From positions 992,001-1,056,000 of the forward strand of contig NZ_LT607753.1 in the NCBI RefSeq assembly GCF_900090295.1: 64,000 bases of DNA, written 5' to 3'. A program made the translations under genes and the position numbers. The notes beneath the pieces were generated by a model that worked only from the letters and a program-made list of their open reading frames with translations, was not told where the DNA came from and ran no database searches. Each line of letters opens with the position of its first letter. The first letter of the stretch is position 1. Of the stretch, positions 7,926 through 16,434 are shown piece by piece. The DNA comes from Micromonospora coxensis. GTDB lineage: Bacteria; Actinomycetota; Actinomycetes; Mycobacteriales; Micromonosporaceae.

Positions 7926-8624
7926 TCAGGCGACCGGGGTGACCTGCCCCGGCGGCAACTCGACCAGGATGGTGTCGTCCACGTCGTACCCGATCCGGTC
8001 GACCACCCGGACCACGCCGCTGACCTGGCCGGCGAGCCGGACCGCGAGGTCGGCGGCGCTGCGCCGGTCCAAGCGGCCGTCCAGGGTGACCTCACCGGCG
8101 CGCACCTGCACGGTGACCAGCCCGTCGCGTACCGCCAGCACCCGGCGCAGCACCTCCTGCACCACGTCCTCACGGATCTCGGCGTCGGTGCGCAGGTGCA
8201 CCCGGAGCAGGTCGCTGCGGGTGACGATGCCGACCAGCCGGCCGAGGTCGTCGAGGACCGGCAGCCGCTTGACCGCCTCCCGGTCCATCAGCCGGGCCGC
8301 GGCCGGCAGGGTGGACCCGGGGAAGGTGGTGACGGCCGGCGCCGTCATCAGCTCCTTCGCCACCAGCGCGTCGGCCTTCTCCCGGGCGGTGCGCCGCCGC
8401 CGGCCCTCGAAGATACGTCGCTCGTCGGGGCTGCCGGCCCGCTCGACCTTGTGCAGCAGGTCGGCCTCGGACACCACCCCGAGCACCCGACGGAAGCCGT
8501 CCACCACCGGCACGGCGCTGATCCCGCGCCGGATCAGCGTGTCGACGATCTGGCGGTACGGGGTCTCCTCGCCGACCGTCACGACGTCCCGGGTCATCAC
8601 GTCGCCCACCTGCCACGTCCTCAT
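7926..8624 (-). CDS. CBS-pair and BON domain protein
   Basis: The 232-residue cytosolic protein has a first CBS motif (about residues 8-58, VGDVMTRDVVTVGEETPYRQ), an Arg-rich insert, a second CBS motif (about 90-142, VAKELMTAPAVTTF) and a C-terminal BON domain (about 150-225). CBS pairs bind adenosine nucleotides; BON domains are linked with membranes or phospholipids. An upstream extension is open, but the ATG at 8624 is chosen because AGGAGG lies just 5 nt before it and the CBS fold starts at once. It is convergent with usp and divergent from the DoxX gene, which suggests a shared stress response. Confidence 0.9.
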   Translation of the reverse strand: MRTWQVGDVMTRDVVTVGEETPYRQIVDTLIRRGISAVPVVDGFRRVLGVVSEADLLHKVERAGSPDERRIFEGRRRRTAREKADALVAKELMTAPAVTTFPGSTLPAAARLMDREAVKRLPVLDDLGRLVGIVTRSDLLRVHLRTDAEIREDVVQEVLRRVLAVRDGLVTVQVRAGEVTLDGRLDRRSAADLAVRLAGQVSGVVRVVDRIGYDVDDTILVELPPGQVTPVA

Positions 8625-8710
8625 CACGACCTCCTCGGATGGTCTCCGACACAACGCTACGACCGCGTTGACCAGGCATGTCAGGGGCGGTGGGCCGGGC
8701 TGTGCGGGGC

Positions 8711-8736
8711 CGAAGGTCCCGTCCGGCGGGCCCGTT
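8711..8736. promoter_or_regulatory. Second copy of the stress-gene palindrome-like motif
   Basis: GAAGG-T-CCCGTC....GGG-C-CCGTTC resembles the element at 7148-7176, with a 7-nt instead of 9-nt centre. It lies between the divergent CBS-BON and DoxX starts, where an operator would control both. A further half copy (CCAAGGTCCCG) follows at 8744-8754. Confidence 0.35.
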
Positions 8737-8857
8737 CCGGGGTCCAAGGTCCCGCCCCTGAACGGCCCGGTCGGCCCTGCTCGGCGAGGCGCCACGGAGG
8801 TGGAATGAATGTGCCACCGGAAAGCGCGGTGCGAGGCAGAGAAGGGACGTGGACACC

Positions 8858-9415
8858 ATGACCGCGACGATCGAGCGGAACACCACCGCCAGGACCATCG
8901 CTCCGGTGGCCGAAACCGAGACCACCCGCCAGCGGGCCGCCCGGTACGTCTGGGCCGGCACCCGGATCGCCCTCGGCTGGATCTTCCTCTGGGCGTTCCT
9001 CGACAAGGCCTTCGGCCTCGGTCACGCCACCGAAGCGAAGAACGCCTGGATCAACGGCGGCAGCCCGACCAAGGGGTTCCTGACCTTCGGCGCGGCCGGC
9101 CCGTTCAAGGGCATCTACAACGACATCGCCGGCGCCACCTGGGCCGACTGGCTCTTCATGGTCGGTCTCGCCGGCATCGGTGTGGCCCTGATCCTCGGCA
9201 TCGGGATGCGGATCGCCGCTGCGGCCGGCGCGCTGCTGCTGGTCCTGATGTGGACCGCCGTCCTGCCCCCCGAGAACAACCCCTTCATGGACGACCACCT
9301 GATCTACGCCGCGGTGCTCGCCGGCCTCGCCCTGGTGGGCGCGGAGAACACCTTCGGCCTCGGTCGGGCCTGGGGCAACCTCCCGATCGTCCGGAAGTAC
9401 GGCTGGCTCAAGTGA
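8858..9415 (+). CDS. DoxX-like membrane protein
   Basis: The protein (185 residues) has four predicted membrane helices: about residues 38-55 (IALGWIFLWAFLDKAFG), 97-115, 120-138 and 147-165. The RIALGWIFLWAFLDK string is typical of the DoxX/DoxD family of quinone-associated or thiosulfate-oxidoreductase-like subunits. Exact biochemistry is not known for this type. Either the GTG at 8849 or the ATG at 8858 could start it; the ATG gives more room for the AAGGG element. A strong terminator follows. It lies beside Usp and CBS-BON stress genes, as DoxX genes often do in actinomycetes. Confidence 0.8.
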   Translation: MTATIERNTTARTIAPVAETETTRQRAARYVWAGTRIALGWIFLWAFLDKAFGLGHATEAKNAWINGGSPTKGFLTFGAAGPFKGIYNDIAGATWADWLFMVGLAGIGVALILGIGMRIAAAAGALLLVLMWTAVLPPENNPFMDDHLIYAAVLAGLALVGAENTFGLGRAWGNLPIVRKYGWLK

Positions 9416-9426
9416 CCCGACGGGTC

Positions 9427-9464
9427 CCGGAGGGGGCGCCACCACCCGGTGGCGCCCCCTCCGG
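9427..9464 (+). terminator. Terminator of the DoxX gene
   Basis: A perfect 17-bp stem (9427-9443 with 9448-9464) with a 4-nt loop begins 11 bp after the stop codon. Confidence 0.85.
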
Positions 9465-9620
9465 CGTCTGCGGACCGCCCCGGGCGGTCCGCGTTCCGCC
9501 GTCTCCGGGGTGTGGCCGGCATCGGCGAGACGCGATCGGGCAGGATCGACCTCGACCGGACGATGGACGGCCGTGGCCGCGCGCAGACGGGCCACCGCCA
9601 CTACGGCAGGAGAGCAGCAG

Positions 9621-10004
9621 ATGACCATGCCCCAGGCAGGCAAGCCCGAGGTCGGCCCGATCGAGGGCGCGCCCCCGGCCGAGCTCGTCATCGAGGACAT
9701 CACCGTGGGCGAGGGCCCCGAGGCCCGGCCGGGTCAGCTGGCCGAGGTCCACTACGTCGGGGTCTCCCACTCCACCGGCCGGGAGTTCGACGCCTCGTGG
9801 AACCGGGGCGAGAGCTTCGAGTTCCCGCTCGGCGGCGGTCAGGTCATCGCCGGCTGGGACCAGGGCGTGGTCGGCATGAAGGTCGGCGGTCGGCGCCGGC
9901 TGACCATCCCGCCGCACCTGGGCTACGGCGCGCGCGGCGCCGGCGGCGTGATCAAGCCGAACGAGACCCTGGTCTTCGTCGTCGACCTGGTCGGCGTCCG
10001 CTGA
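9621..10004 (+). CDS. FKBP-type peptidyl-prolyl cis-trans isomerase
   Basis: A 127-residue single-domain FKBP in the cytoplasm that catalyses proline isomerisation during folding. Family strings are GQLAEVHYVGVSHSTGREFDASW (about residues 38-60, quoted to 20: GQLAEVHYVGVSHSTGREFD), FPLGGGQVIAGWDQGVVGMK (about 71-90) and IPPHLGYGARGAGG. Together they form the hydrophobic active-site pocket with the usual Trp in AGWDQG. The ATG at 9621 has GGAGAG at 9608-9613 upstream. No signal peptide. Monocistronic, with its own terminator. Confidence 0.95.
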   Translation: MTMPQAGKPEVGPIEGAPPAELVIEDITVGEGPEARPGQLAEVHYVGVSHSTGREFDASWNRGESFEFPLGGGQVIAGWDQGVVGMKVGGRRRLTIPPHLGYGARGAGGVIKPNETLVFVVDLVGVR

Positions 10005-10009
10005 CCGAC

Positions 10010-10042
10010 CGCGGGGTCGCCGGTCCGGCCGGCGGCCCCGCG
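10010..10042 (+). terminator. Terminator of the FKBP gene
   Basis: A 14-bp stem with one G-T pair (10010-10023 with 10029-10042) and a 5-nt loop, directly after the stop codon and before the convergent STAS gene. Confidence 0.7.
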
Positions 10043-10078
10043 CACCAGCACACCGGGCGGTCGGCCGGGCTCCGCCGG

Positions 10079-10447
10079 TCAGGCGCAGGCGGCCAGCTCG
10101 CTGCGCCGGCAGGGCACGGCCGGCGTCGTCGTCACCACCGGGATCACCCGGTGCACACCGGTGACGCGCAACACCCGCGACACCACCGGGTCGGGATCGG
10201 CCAGCACCAGTTCCCCACCCCGGGCGCGCACCCGCAGCCGTGCGGCGAGCAGCGCCCGGACGCCGGCCGCGGAGAGGAGCCGGACCCCGGAGAGGTCGAC
10301 CCGGAGCACCGGCCGGGCCGGGGCGGCCCAGAGCGCCGCCCGCAACTCGCCGACCGAGGCGAGGTCGATCTCGCCGGTCACCCGTACCTCGACCGCGTCG
10401 TCACCCACGCCGAGCTGCACGTGGAGCCGGTCATCGCGCTGTCCCAT
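10079..10447 (-). CDS. STAS-domain anti-anti-sigma-like protein
   Basis: The 122-residue protein is a single STAS domain. VEVRVTGEIDLASVGELRAA gives the first strands, and LRVDLSGVRLLSAAGVRALL carries the family position where a Ser is phosphorylated by an anti-sigma kinase (SerA in LLSAAG). The usual D-S-S/T-G is here LLSAAG, so the Ser is offset but present. An upstream ATG (10477) is in frame, but the ATG at 10447 is favoured because minus-strand TAGATT lies 7 nt before it, giving a leaderless mRNA. The partner kinase is not in the window. Confidence 0.85.
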   Translation of the reverse strand: MGQRDDRLHVQLGVGDDAVEVRVTGEIDLASVGELRAALWAAPARPVLRVDLSGVRLLSAAGVRALLAARLRVRARGGELVLADPDPVVSRVLRVTGVHRVIPVVTTTPAVPCRRSELAACA

Positions 10448-10454
10448 ACGGACG

Positions 10455-10460
10455 AATCTA
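10455..10460 (-). promoter_or_regulatory. -10 element of the leaderless STAS transcript
   Basis: TAGATT on the minus strand ends 7 nt before the ATG at 10447. There is no ribosome-binding sequence in the gap. Confidence 0.6.
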
Positions 10461-10616
10461 GCCCGGACCACCGACATTTCCGCCCTGCCGAGGGTCGAAT
10501 CCGGGTACACCCCGGGTGGTCCCCGAGACCGTCGGCGGGTCCTCCCTGAGGAGGAGGCGCGCCACGACACGCCGCCCGGCCGGGTGCGAGGCGGATCGGC
10601 GGGTGAGAATGACCCG

Positions 10617-11642
10617 ATGGTCGTACCACGCCAGCGCCAGCGCCCGCCCCGCCTGATCCGGCCCGTCCGCGAGCCGGCCACCGTCCCACCGCCGCTGGAC
10701 GGGGCGTGGGCCGCCACCGACCGCCGGCTCGACCGCGCCGAGGTGCTGCCCCTGCCGCCCGGCGCGCACGGTCCCGAGGACGTGCTCGTCGATGCCGACG
10801 GCCGGGTCGTCAGCGGCGACGAGGACGGCCGGCTCTGGTGGTGGCCCGCCGACGCTCCCGCCGGCACCACGCCGCAGCTGCTCGCCGAGACCGGGGGCCG
10901 GCCCCTCGGCATCGAACTGGACCCGGTCGACGGCACCCTGGTGGTCTGCGACGCGTACCGGGGGCTGCTGCGGGTCACCCCGGACGGGGCGGTGCGGGAG
11001 CTGACCGGCGACGCCGTCCCGGTGCACCTGCCCGACAACGCCACGGTGGCCCGCGACGGCACCGTCTACTTCACCGACAGCTCCGACCGTTTCCCGCTGT
11101 CGCACTGGAAGCACGACCTGCTGGAGCACCGCCCCAACGGGCGGGTGCTGGCGTACGACAAGGGCAGCGGGCGCACCGAGGTGGTGGCCGAGGGGCTCTA
11201 CTTCCCCAACGGCGTCGCGCTGACCCCGGACGAGTCGGCGCTGATGCTGGTCGAGACGAGCACCCACCGGCTGGTCCGGGTCTCGCTGCCCGACGGCGCG
11301 GTCACCGTGCTGACCGACCTGCCCGCGTACCCGGACAACCTGACCGCCGTCGGCGACGGCACGTACTGGATCGCGCTGCCGAGCCCCCGGCTGCCCGTGG
11401 TCGAACGGCTGCTGCCGCACCCACGGCTGCGGCAACTGGTGGCGCTGCTGCCCGACGCGGTACGACCGCAACCGCGCCGGTACGGACTGGTCGCCCTGGT
11501 CGACGGCGACGGGACGGTGCTGCGGACCCTGCACGGCCCGGGCGGGGCGTACTGGATGATCACCGGGGTCCGGCAGCACGGCGACCGGCTCTGGCTGGGC
11601 AGCCTGATCAGCGCCGGCATCGCCCGGGTCGACCTGGACTGA
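10617..11642 (+). CDS. SMP-30/gluconolactonase or strictosidine-synthase-like beta-propeller
   Basis: The 341-residue protein reads as a six-bladed beta-propeller: repeated xxPxGIxxDPxDGTLxVxD blades such as PLGIELDPVDGTLVVCDAYR (about residues 97-116), DGTVYFTDSSDRFP (about 146-159) and FPNGVALTPDESALMLVETS. This matches the strictosidine synthase/SMP-30 superfamily (lactonase or esterase folds binding a central metal). No signal peptide. The ATG follows GAGAAT by 6 nt, so it may be leaderless. The natural substrate is unknown. It converges with the L,D-transpeptidase gene across a shared hairpin. Confidence 0.85.
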   Translation: MVVPRQRQRPPRLIRPVREPATVPPPLDGAWAATDRRLDRAEVLPLPPGAHGPEDVLVDADGRVVSGDEDGRLWWWPADAPAGTTPQLLAETGGRPLGIELDPVDGTLVVCDAYRGLLRVTPDGAVRELTGDAVPVHLPDNATVARDGTVYFTDSSDRFPLSHWKHDLLEHRPNGRVLAYDKGSGRTEVVAEGLYFPNGVALTPDESALMLVETSTHRLVRVSLPDGAVTVLTDLPAYPDNLTAVGDGTYWIALPSPRLPVVERLLPHPRLRQLVALLPDAVRPQPRRYGLVALVDGDGTVLRTLHGPGGAYWMITGVRQHGDRLWLGSLISAGIARVDLD

Positions 11643-11688
11643 CCGCGCCGATCACCGCGCCGCCTGGGCCACCCGGGCCGAACGACCG

Positions 11689-11718
11689 CGACCGGCCCGC
11701 CGCCCGGCGGGCCGGTCG
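11689..11718. terminator. Bidirectional hairpin between convergent genes
   Basis: A perfect 13-bp stem (11689-11701 with 11706-11718) with a 4-nt loop, between stops at 11642 (+) and 11745 (-). Confidence 0.8.
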
Positions 11719-11744
11719 TACCGGCCGTTCCTCCCCCTGCGGTG

Positions 11745-13019
11745 TCAGCCGCCGCTGGCCGACGGCCCCGGCGCGGGCGACGAACCGCCCGCCACCGCGC
11801 CCGGGTGCCCGTGGCCCATGGCGGGCGCCGGCTTGAGTCCCGGCGGCACGGGCAGCGCGCTGCCCCGGACGAACTCGTCCCAGCTGACGTTCCAGGCCGT
11901 CCAGCCGTTGCCGGGCTCCAACTGCACCTCGGTGCCCTTCACGGTGATCAGGTCACCGACCTGGGTGACGCCCATCAGCCAGTCGGCGGCCGAGGACGAG
12001 ACGTTGGCGCAGCCGTGCGAGACGTTGGTGTTGCCCTGGTCCCCCTCCGACCACGGCGCGGCGTGGATGAACTCACCGCCCCAGGTGTAGCGCTGGGCGT
12101 CCTCGACGTCGACCACGTACGGATCGGCCGAGCCCCGGGTGTCGAAGGTCGTCTGCTCGTGCTTCTCCATGATCACCATCTTGCCGCTGGAACTCGGCGT
12201 GCTCGGCTTGCCGAGACTCACCGGGATCTTGCGGATCAGCTTGTGGTCCTGGAAGACCGACATCTGCTTGGTGGCGTTGTCGATCTCGAGGGCCACCTGC
12301 CGGCCGATCTTCGAGGTCGCCTTGCGGTCGTCGTCGCCGACGTACTCCTTGCCGATCGGCAGGCCCTCCAACGCCGAGCGGACGCTGATCCTCGTGCCCG
12401 GCTTCCAGAAGTCCGGGGCCCGGTAGTAGACCTGGCTGCCGTCCTCCAGCCACGACCAGGTGCCCGGCTGCGGCGGGTCGACCTTCACGAACAATCGGCG
12501 CTGCACCGCCGCCCTGGCCTCTTTCGGAATTGCCGGATCGAATGCGACGGTCACCGGCATCGCCGTGCCGTACGTCTGGTTACCGGCGAAGTACAACGTG
12601 CTGGCGATCTCCTGCTTGTTCGATTTCGGCGCGGTGGTGAACGTCGTCCGTTTCACCGTGGTGCGCCCCGACGGGCCGGTCGCCGTCACCTCCGCCGTGT
12701 AGGTCCGGCCGTTTTCCAGCGGGGTGCCCGGCACCCAGCTCGAACCGTCCTCCCGGGGCTCCCCCGCGATCTTCCTGCCCTTGTCGTCGGTGAGCGTGAC
12801 CCCGCTGACCTTCCCCCCGGTCACGGTGGTGCCCACCTCCGCGCTGACCGGCACGTCCCGCGTCCGGTCGACCGGGCTGAGCGTGACCGCCAGATCCGCC
12901 GCCGCCCGTCCGGGCGCCGACCCGTCGGCCGGTTTCCGCTCGGCGGTGCACCCGCCGAGGATCAACGGTGTGGCTGCGATGGTCACCGCGAATAGCGTCA
13001 ATCGCCGCCTCACGTCCAT
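11745..13019 (-). CDS. L,D-transpeptidase lipoprotein (YkuD with Ig-like domains)
   Basis: The enzyme makes 3-3 cross-links in peptidoglycan from outside the membrane. The 424-residue precursor has a lipoprotein signal with lipobox ILGGC (Cys about residue 24). It then has two Ig-like domains as in mycobacterial Ldt enzymes (about 45-150 and 150-250) and a YkuD catalytic domain (about 255-380). The active-site motif is present as HAAPWSEG...SHGCANVSSSAADW, with the catalytic Cys in SHGC. The tail is Pro/Ala/Gly-rich. The ATG at 13019 is chosen because the signal peptide begins there and GGGGGG lies 6 nt upstream. Such proteins often confer beta-lactam tolerance. Confidence 0.95.
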   Translation of the reverse strand: MDVRRRLTLFAVTIAATPLILGGCTAERKPADGSAPGRAAADLAVTLSPVDRTRDVPVSAEVGTTVTGGKVSGVTLTDDKGRKIAGEPREDGSSWVPGTPLENGRTYTAEVTATGPSGRTTVKRTTFTTAPKSNKQEIASTLYFAGNQTYGTAMPVTVAFDPAIPKEARAAVQRRLFVKVDPPQPGTWSWLEDGSQVYYRAPDFWKPGTRISVRSALEGLPIGKEYVGDDDRKATSKIGRQVALEIDNATKQMSVFQDHKLIRKIPVSLGKPSTPSSSGKMVIMEKHEQTTFDTRGSADPYVVDVEDAQRYTWGGEFIHAAPWSEGDQGNTNVSHGCANVSSSAADWLMGVTQVGDLITVKGTEVQLEPGNGWTAWNVSWDEFVRGSALPVPPGLKPAPAMGHGHPGAVAGGSSPAPGPSASGG

Positions 13020-13204
13020 GTTCGGCCCCCCATTTCCGCTTCCCTTGGCCACATTCTGTACGGCGACTCTCCGGGCGCGGCGCTCTTTCGCGGGAATTGC
13101 TCGCAAACGGGCGGGCATTTGGTCGTACGTGTGCTGGCAGGTCGCCGTAAGGGCGGCACGTCCCGCTTCGGCGTGGCTGGGACGGCGCGTACCGGCCGTG
13201 CCGG

Positions 13205-14884
13205 TCAGTCCCACTCCTCGTCGCCGTGGTTGCGGTCCCACCGGCCACCGACGGGCGGGGTGTCCAGCCGGACGGCGGCCTCCACGTTGCCCGCGAAGTC
13301 GTTGTCCTCGACCCGGCAGGAGACGCAGCTGCCCCGGTCGGTGATCCACAGGCCGTGGGTCTGGGTCCGCTCGTCGTGGTGGTCCCAGACCCGGTTGCCC
13401 CGGATCGTCGCCGAGTCGAACGGCGCGTTGACGGTGATCCCGGCCCGGACGGTGGGCGCGGCCGGCAGCTCGTACCGCTCCCCCGGCGGCGGGGTGTCGG
13501 CACTCCAGGCGGTGAACGAGTCGGGACGCACCGGGGCGAGGCTGAGTTCGGTCGCGTCGTTGGCGGCCACCACCGCGACGCGGTCACCGACCCGGACGAC
13601 CTTGCCCCGGTGTCCGTCGTGCTGCCAGTTCGCCCGGCGGTCCACGATCAGCTTCTCGGTGTAGCGCACCGAGTCCCCGCCACCGGACTCGGCGCCCGAG
13701 CACTGCCGCCCGTTGCCGCGGATCCGGTTGTCGATCAGCATCGCGTCCCGCACCGGCCGGTCGAATCGGATGGCGTCGCCGCTGTTGCCGTAGAAGTCGT
13801 TGCTCTCGATGACGATCTCGTGGGCGTGGTCCTGGTCCTGCTCCTCCACGCCCAGGCTGCGCTGGTGGTAGCCGTAGCGGCCGTTGCCGCTGATCCGGTT
13901 GCCCCGGATGGTGTACGGCCCGGGGGTGTTGCCGATGCTGATCCCGTCGCGGACGTTGCCGTCGATCACGCAGTCGGTCAGGATGCCGCCCCGCCCGGCC
14001 GTGTGGGTGGTGCCCTTGGCGGAGACGTCGAACCCGGCCTCCAGGTTGCCGGTCATGGTGCAGGCGGAGACGATCAGGCCGTTGGCGCCCCAGTCGGAGA
14101 TGCCGAACCGGTTGCCCTGGGCGTGGCAGCCGATGATCCGGATGCCGCGCGGGCGCAGTCCGCCGTTCTGCTGCAACTCCAGGAAGATGCCGTTGGTGGC
14201 GTTGCCGACCGCCGAGCAGTTGATCACGTTGAGCCGCTCGACGCTGCCCCACCCGCCGATCCCGATGCCGATGCCCGCGCCACCCATCTCGGTGCCGTTG
14301 TCCAGCCGTCCGCAGCCGACGACCAGCACCCCGTCGATCAGCGTGTCCTGCAGGAAGTCGCAGCCCAGCCCGGTTGCGGCGGTGTGGTGGATGTAGAGGT
14401 TGCGGAACATGCCCCGCACGACGTACTGCAACCCGAGCCCCTTGGCCAGCGGGTTGTACTCCGCCGACGACACCCCCGAGCCGTCGATCTCGAAGTCGGC
14501 GAAGGTGCAGTACGCCAGATGCCGTTCGGGATCCGCGCCGTGCAACTGGGCGGTGTAGAAGGCCAGCGGGACCGGGTCGGCGCGGTTGCCGGCGTTGCTC
14601 AGCACGAACCGGGTCGCGCCGGGACCGGCGCCGACCAGGGAGACCCCGCTGCGCCACACCGTCCCGGCGTCGCGGATCGAGTACACCCCGGGCGGGCAGT
14701 AGATCACCCGGGCCCGGCCGTCCGCGGCGTACGCGTCACCGAGCCGGTCCACCAACGCGGCGAACGCGGGCTGGTCGTTGGTCCGCCCGTCGCCCGTCAA
14801 CCCGTGTTCGCGCGCGTCGCTCATCAGCGGCGCTCCGGCCACCGGGTGCAGCCGCACGCCGCCGGGCACGTTCGGGTGAGCCAT
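13205..14884 (-). CDS. Right-handed beta-helix protein (pectate-lyase-like)
   Basis: A 559-residue protein built of parallel beta-helix coils. The opening REHGLTGDGRTNDQPAFAAL matches the pectate lyase 3/phage tailspike entry (D-x-G-A-x-G-D-G-x-x-D-x). Dozens of NxI/GNxxxG turns follow (about residues 130-540), such as IHHTAATGLGCDFLQD and GNRISGNGRYGYHQR. No signal peptide is visible, unusual if it acts on external polysaccharide. Catalytic residues cannot be assigned by eye. It may be a lyase, glycosidase or epimerase-like protein. It is monocistronic between the transpeptidase gene and the E2 gene. Confidence 0.8.
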   Translation of the reverse strand: MAHPNVPGGVRLHPVAGAPLMSDAREHGLTGDGRTNDQPAFAALVDRLGDAYAADGRARVIYCPPGVYSIRDAGTVWRSGVSLVGAGPGATRFVLSNAGNRADPVPLAFYTAQLHGADPERHLAYCTFADFEIDGSGVSSAEYNPLAKGLGLQYVVRGMFRNLYIHHTAATGLGCDFLQDTLIDGVLVVGCGRLDNGTEMGGAGIGIGIGGWGSVERLNVINCSAVGNATNGIFLELQQNGGLRPRGIRIIGCHAQGNRFGISDWGANGLIVSACTMTGNLEAGFDVSAKGTTHTAGRGGILTDCVIDGNVRDGISIGNTPGPYTIRGNRISGNGRYGYHQRSLGVEEQDQDHAHEIVIESNDFYGNSGDAIRFDRPVRDAMLIDNRIRGNGRQCSGAESGGGDSVRYTEKLIVDRRANWQHDGHRGKVVRVGDRVAVVAANDATELSLAPVRPDSFTAWSADTPPPGERYELPAAPTVRAGITVNAPFDSATIRGNRVWDHHDERTQTHGLWITDRGSCVSCRVEDNDFAGNVEAAVRLDTPPVGGRWDRNHGDEEWD

Positions 14885-14947
14885 CGGTCCCTCCCCTCGA
14901 TGACCGGGCTCGCATTCCCGGTCCGCGCGGAGAGAAACAGGAACGCC

Positions 14948-14984
14948 CGGAGCCCCGCCACCGAGGGACGGTGCCGGGGCTCCG
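14948..14984 (-). terminator. Terminator of the E1-E1-E2 operon
   Basis: A 15-bp stem with one mismatch (14948-14962 with 14970-14984) and 7-nt loop, 11 bp past the E2 stop codon. Confidence 0.75.
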
Positions 14985-14994
14985 AGGCACGGAT

Positions 14995-16434
14995 TCAGAC
15001 GTTGGCGACCAGCAGCGCCGGCTGCTCGACACAGTCGGCGACGTGCCGCAGGAAGCCGCCGGCCACGCCGCCGTCGCAGACCCGGTGGTCGAAGGTGAGG
15101 CTGAGCTGCGTCACCTTGCGCACCGCGAGCTGCCCGTCGACCACCCAGGGCTTGTCCACGATGCGGCCCACCCCGAGCAGCGCCGCCTCCGGGTGGTTGA
15201 TGATCGGGGTGGAACCGTCCACCCCGAACACTCCGTAGTTGTTCAGGGTGAAGGTGCCACCGGTGAGCCGGGCCGGCGGCAGGGTGCCGGCCCGCGCGGC
15301 GGCGGTGGTCTCCGCCAACGCGGCGGCCAGCTCGCGGGTGGTGAGCCGCTGGGCGTCGCGCAGCACCGGCACCAGCAGGCCCCGGTCGGTCTGCGCGGCG
15401 ATGCCCAGGTGCACCCCGGCGGACTGGACGATCCGCTGCCCCTCGGTGTCGACGTGCGCGTTGAGCTGCGGGTACTTCCGCAGCCCGCTGAGGCAGATCC
15501 GGGCCATGAGGGCCAGCACGCTCACCGGGGCGTCCGGGGTGGCCGCGTTGATCGCCGCCCGGGTCTCCAGCAGGCCGGTGGCGTCCACGTCGACCCAGAT
15601 GGTCACCTCGGGGATCTCCCGCCGGCTGCGGGAGAGCTTGTCGGCGATCACCTTGCGGATGCCGGTGAGCGGGATGACCACGTCGCCCTCGCCGGCCGGG
15701 GCGAGGCCGACGTGCGCCTGCGGCGCGTCCGGCACGGCGGCGAGCCGGGCCGCCGGGGTGGCCGTGGCGGCCTCCACGTCGGCGCGGCGGATCACGCCGC
15801 CGGGTCCCGTGCCGCGCAGCGTCGCCAGGTCCACGCCGCGCTCCTTCGCCAGCCGCCGCACGATCGGCGAGATGACCAGCGGCGCCGTCCGGCCGTCGGG
15901 GCCGGCGTCACCGGCGGCCGACGGGTTCGGCGCAGCGCCCGGCGTCGTCCGGTCGGCGCCCTGCGCCGTCGCCGGCGCCGACCCGACACCGGCGGCGGCG
16001 CCGGTCGAGGCGGGCGTGCGGGTGTCCGGCTCGGGGGCGACCGCCAGCCGGGGGCGGCGTCGCCGCCGGCCCGAGCCGCCGTGCCCGGTGCCGTACCCGA
16101 TCAACACGTTGCCGGAGCCGGCCCGCTCCTCCTCGCGGTAGGTGGCGTGCCCGGCGGGTTCCCCGGCGGAGCCCGCGTCGTCCAGCGGCGCGACGGTGAT
16201 CAGCGGCTGGCCGACCGGGCGGACCTCGCCCGCCGCGCCGTGCAGGGCCACGACCCGACCGGCGTACGGGCAGGGCACGTCGACCACGGCCTTGGCGGTC
16301 TCCACCTCCACCACGGTCTGGTCCACGGTGACCACGTCACCGACGGCCACCCGCCACTCGACGATCTCGGCCTCGCTGAGCCCCTCGCCCAGGTCCGGCA
16401 GCAGGAAGACCTGGGCCCGCTCCACCGTGGTCAC
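14995..16434 (-). CDS. bkdC: 2-oxo acid dehydrogenase E2 (dihydrolipoyl acyltransferase)
   Basis: The E2 core transfers the acyl group from E1 to CoA in a branched-chain 2-oxo acid or pyruvate dehydrogenase complex. The 479-residue protein has one lipoyl domain (about residues 6-80; lipoyl Lys48 in VEVETAKAVVDV). An Ala/Pro/Gly/Arg-rich linker follows. The E1/E3-binding domain is at about 187-222 (ISPIVRRLAKERGVDLATL). The catalytic domain contains FDHRVCDGG near the C-terminus with the active-site His. The GTG start overlaps the E1beta stop (GTGA), so translation is coupled. E3 (lipoamide dehydrogenase) is not encoded nearby. The choice between branched-chain and pyruvate substrate is inferred from the Lrp-type neighbour. 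Confidence 0.93.
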   Translation of the reverse strand: MTTVERAQVFLLPDLGEGLSEAEIVEWRVAVGDVVTVDQTVVEVETAKAVVDVPCPYAGRVVALHGAAGEVRPVGQPLITVAPLDDAGSAGEPAGHATYREEERAGSGNVLIGYGTGHGGSGRRRRRPRLAVAPEPDTRTPASTGAAAGVGSAPATAQGADRTTPGAAPNPSAAGDAGPDGRTAPLVISPIVRRLAKERGVDLATLRGTGPGGVIRRADVEAATATPAARLAAVPDAPQAHVGLAPAGEGDVVIPLTGIRKVIADKLSRSRREIPEVTIWVDVDATGLLETRAAINAATPDAPVSVLALMARICLSGLRKYPQLNAHVDTEGQRIVQSAGVHLGIAAQTDRGLLVPVLRDAQRLTTRELAAALAETTAAARAGTLPPARLTGGTFTLNNYGVFGVDGSTPIINHPEAALLGVGRIVDKPWVVDGQLAVRKVTQLSLTFDHRVCDGGVAGGFLRHVADCVEQPALLVANV

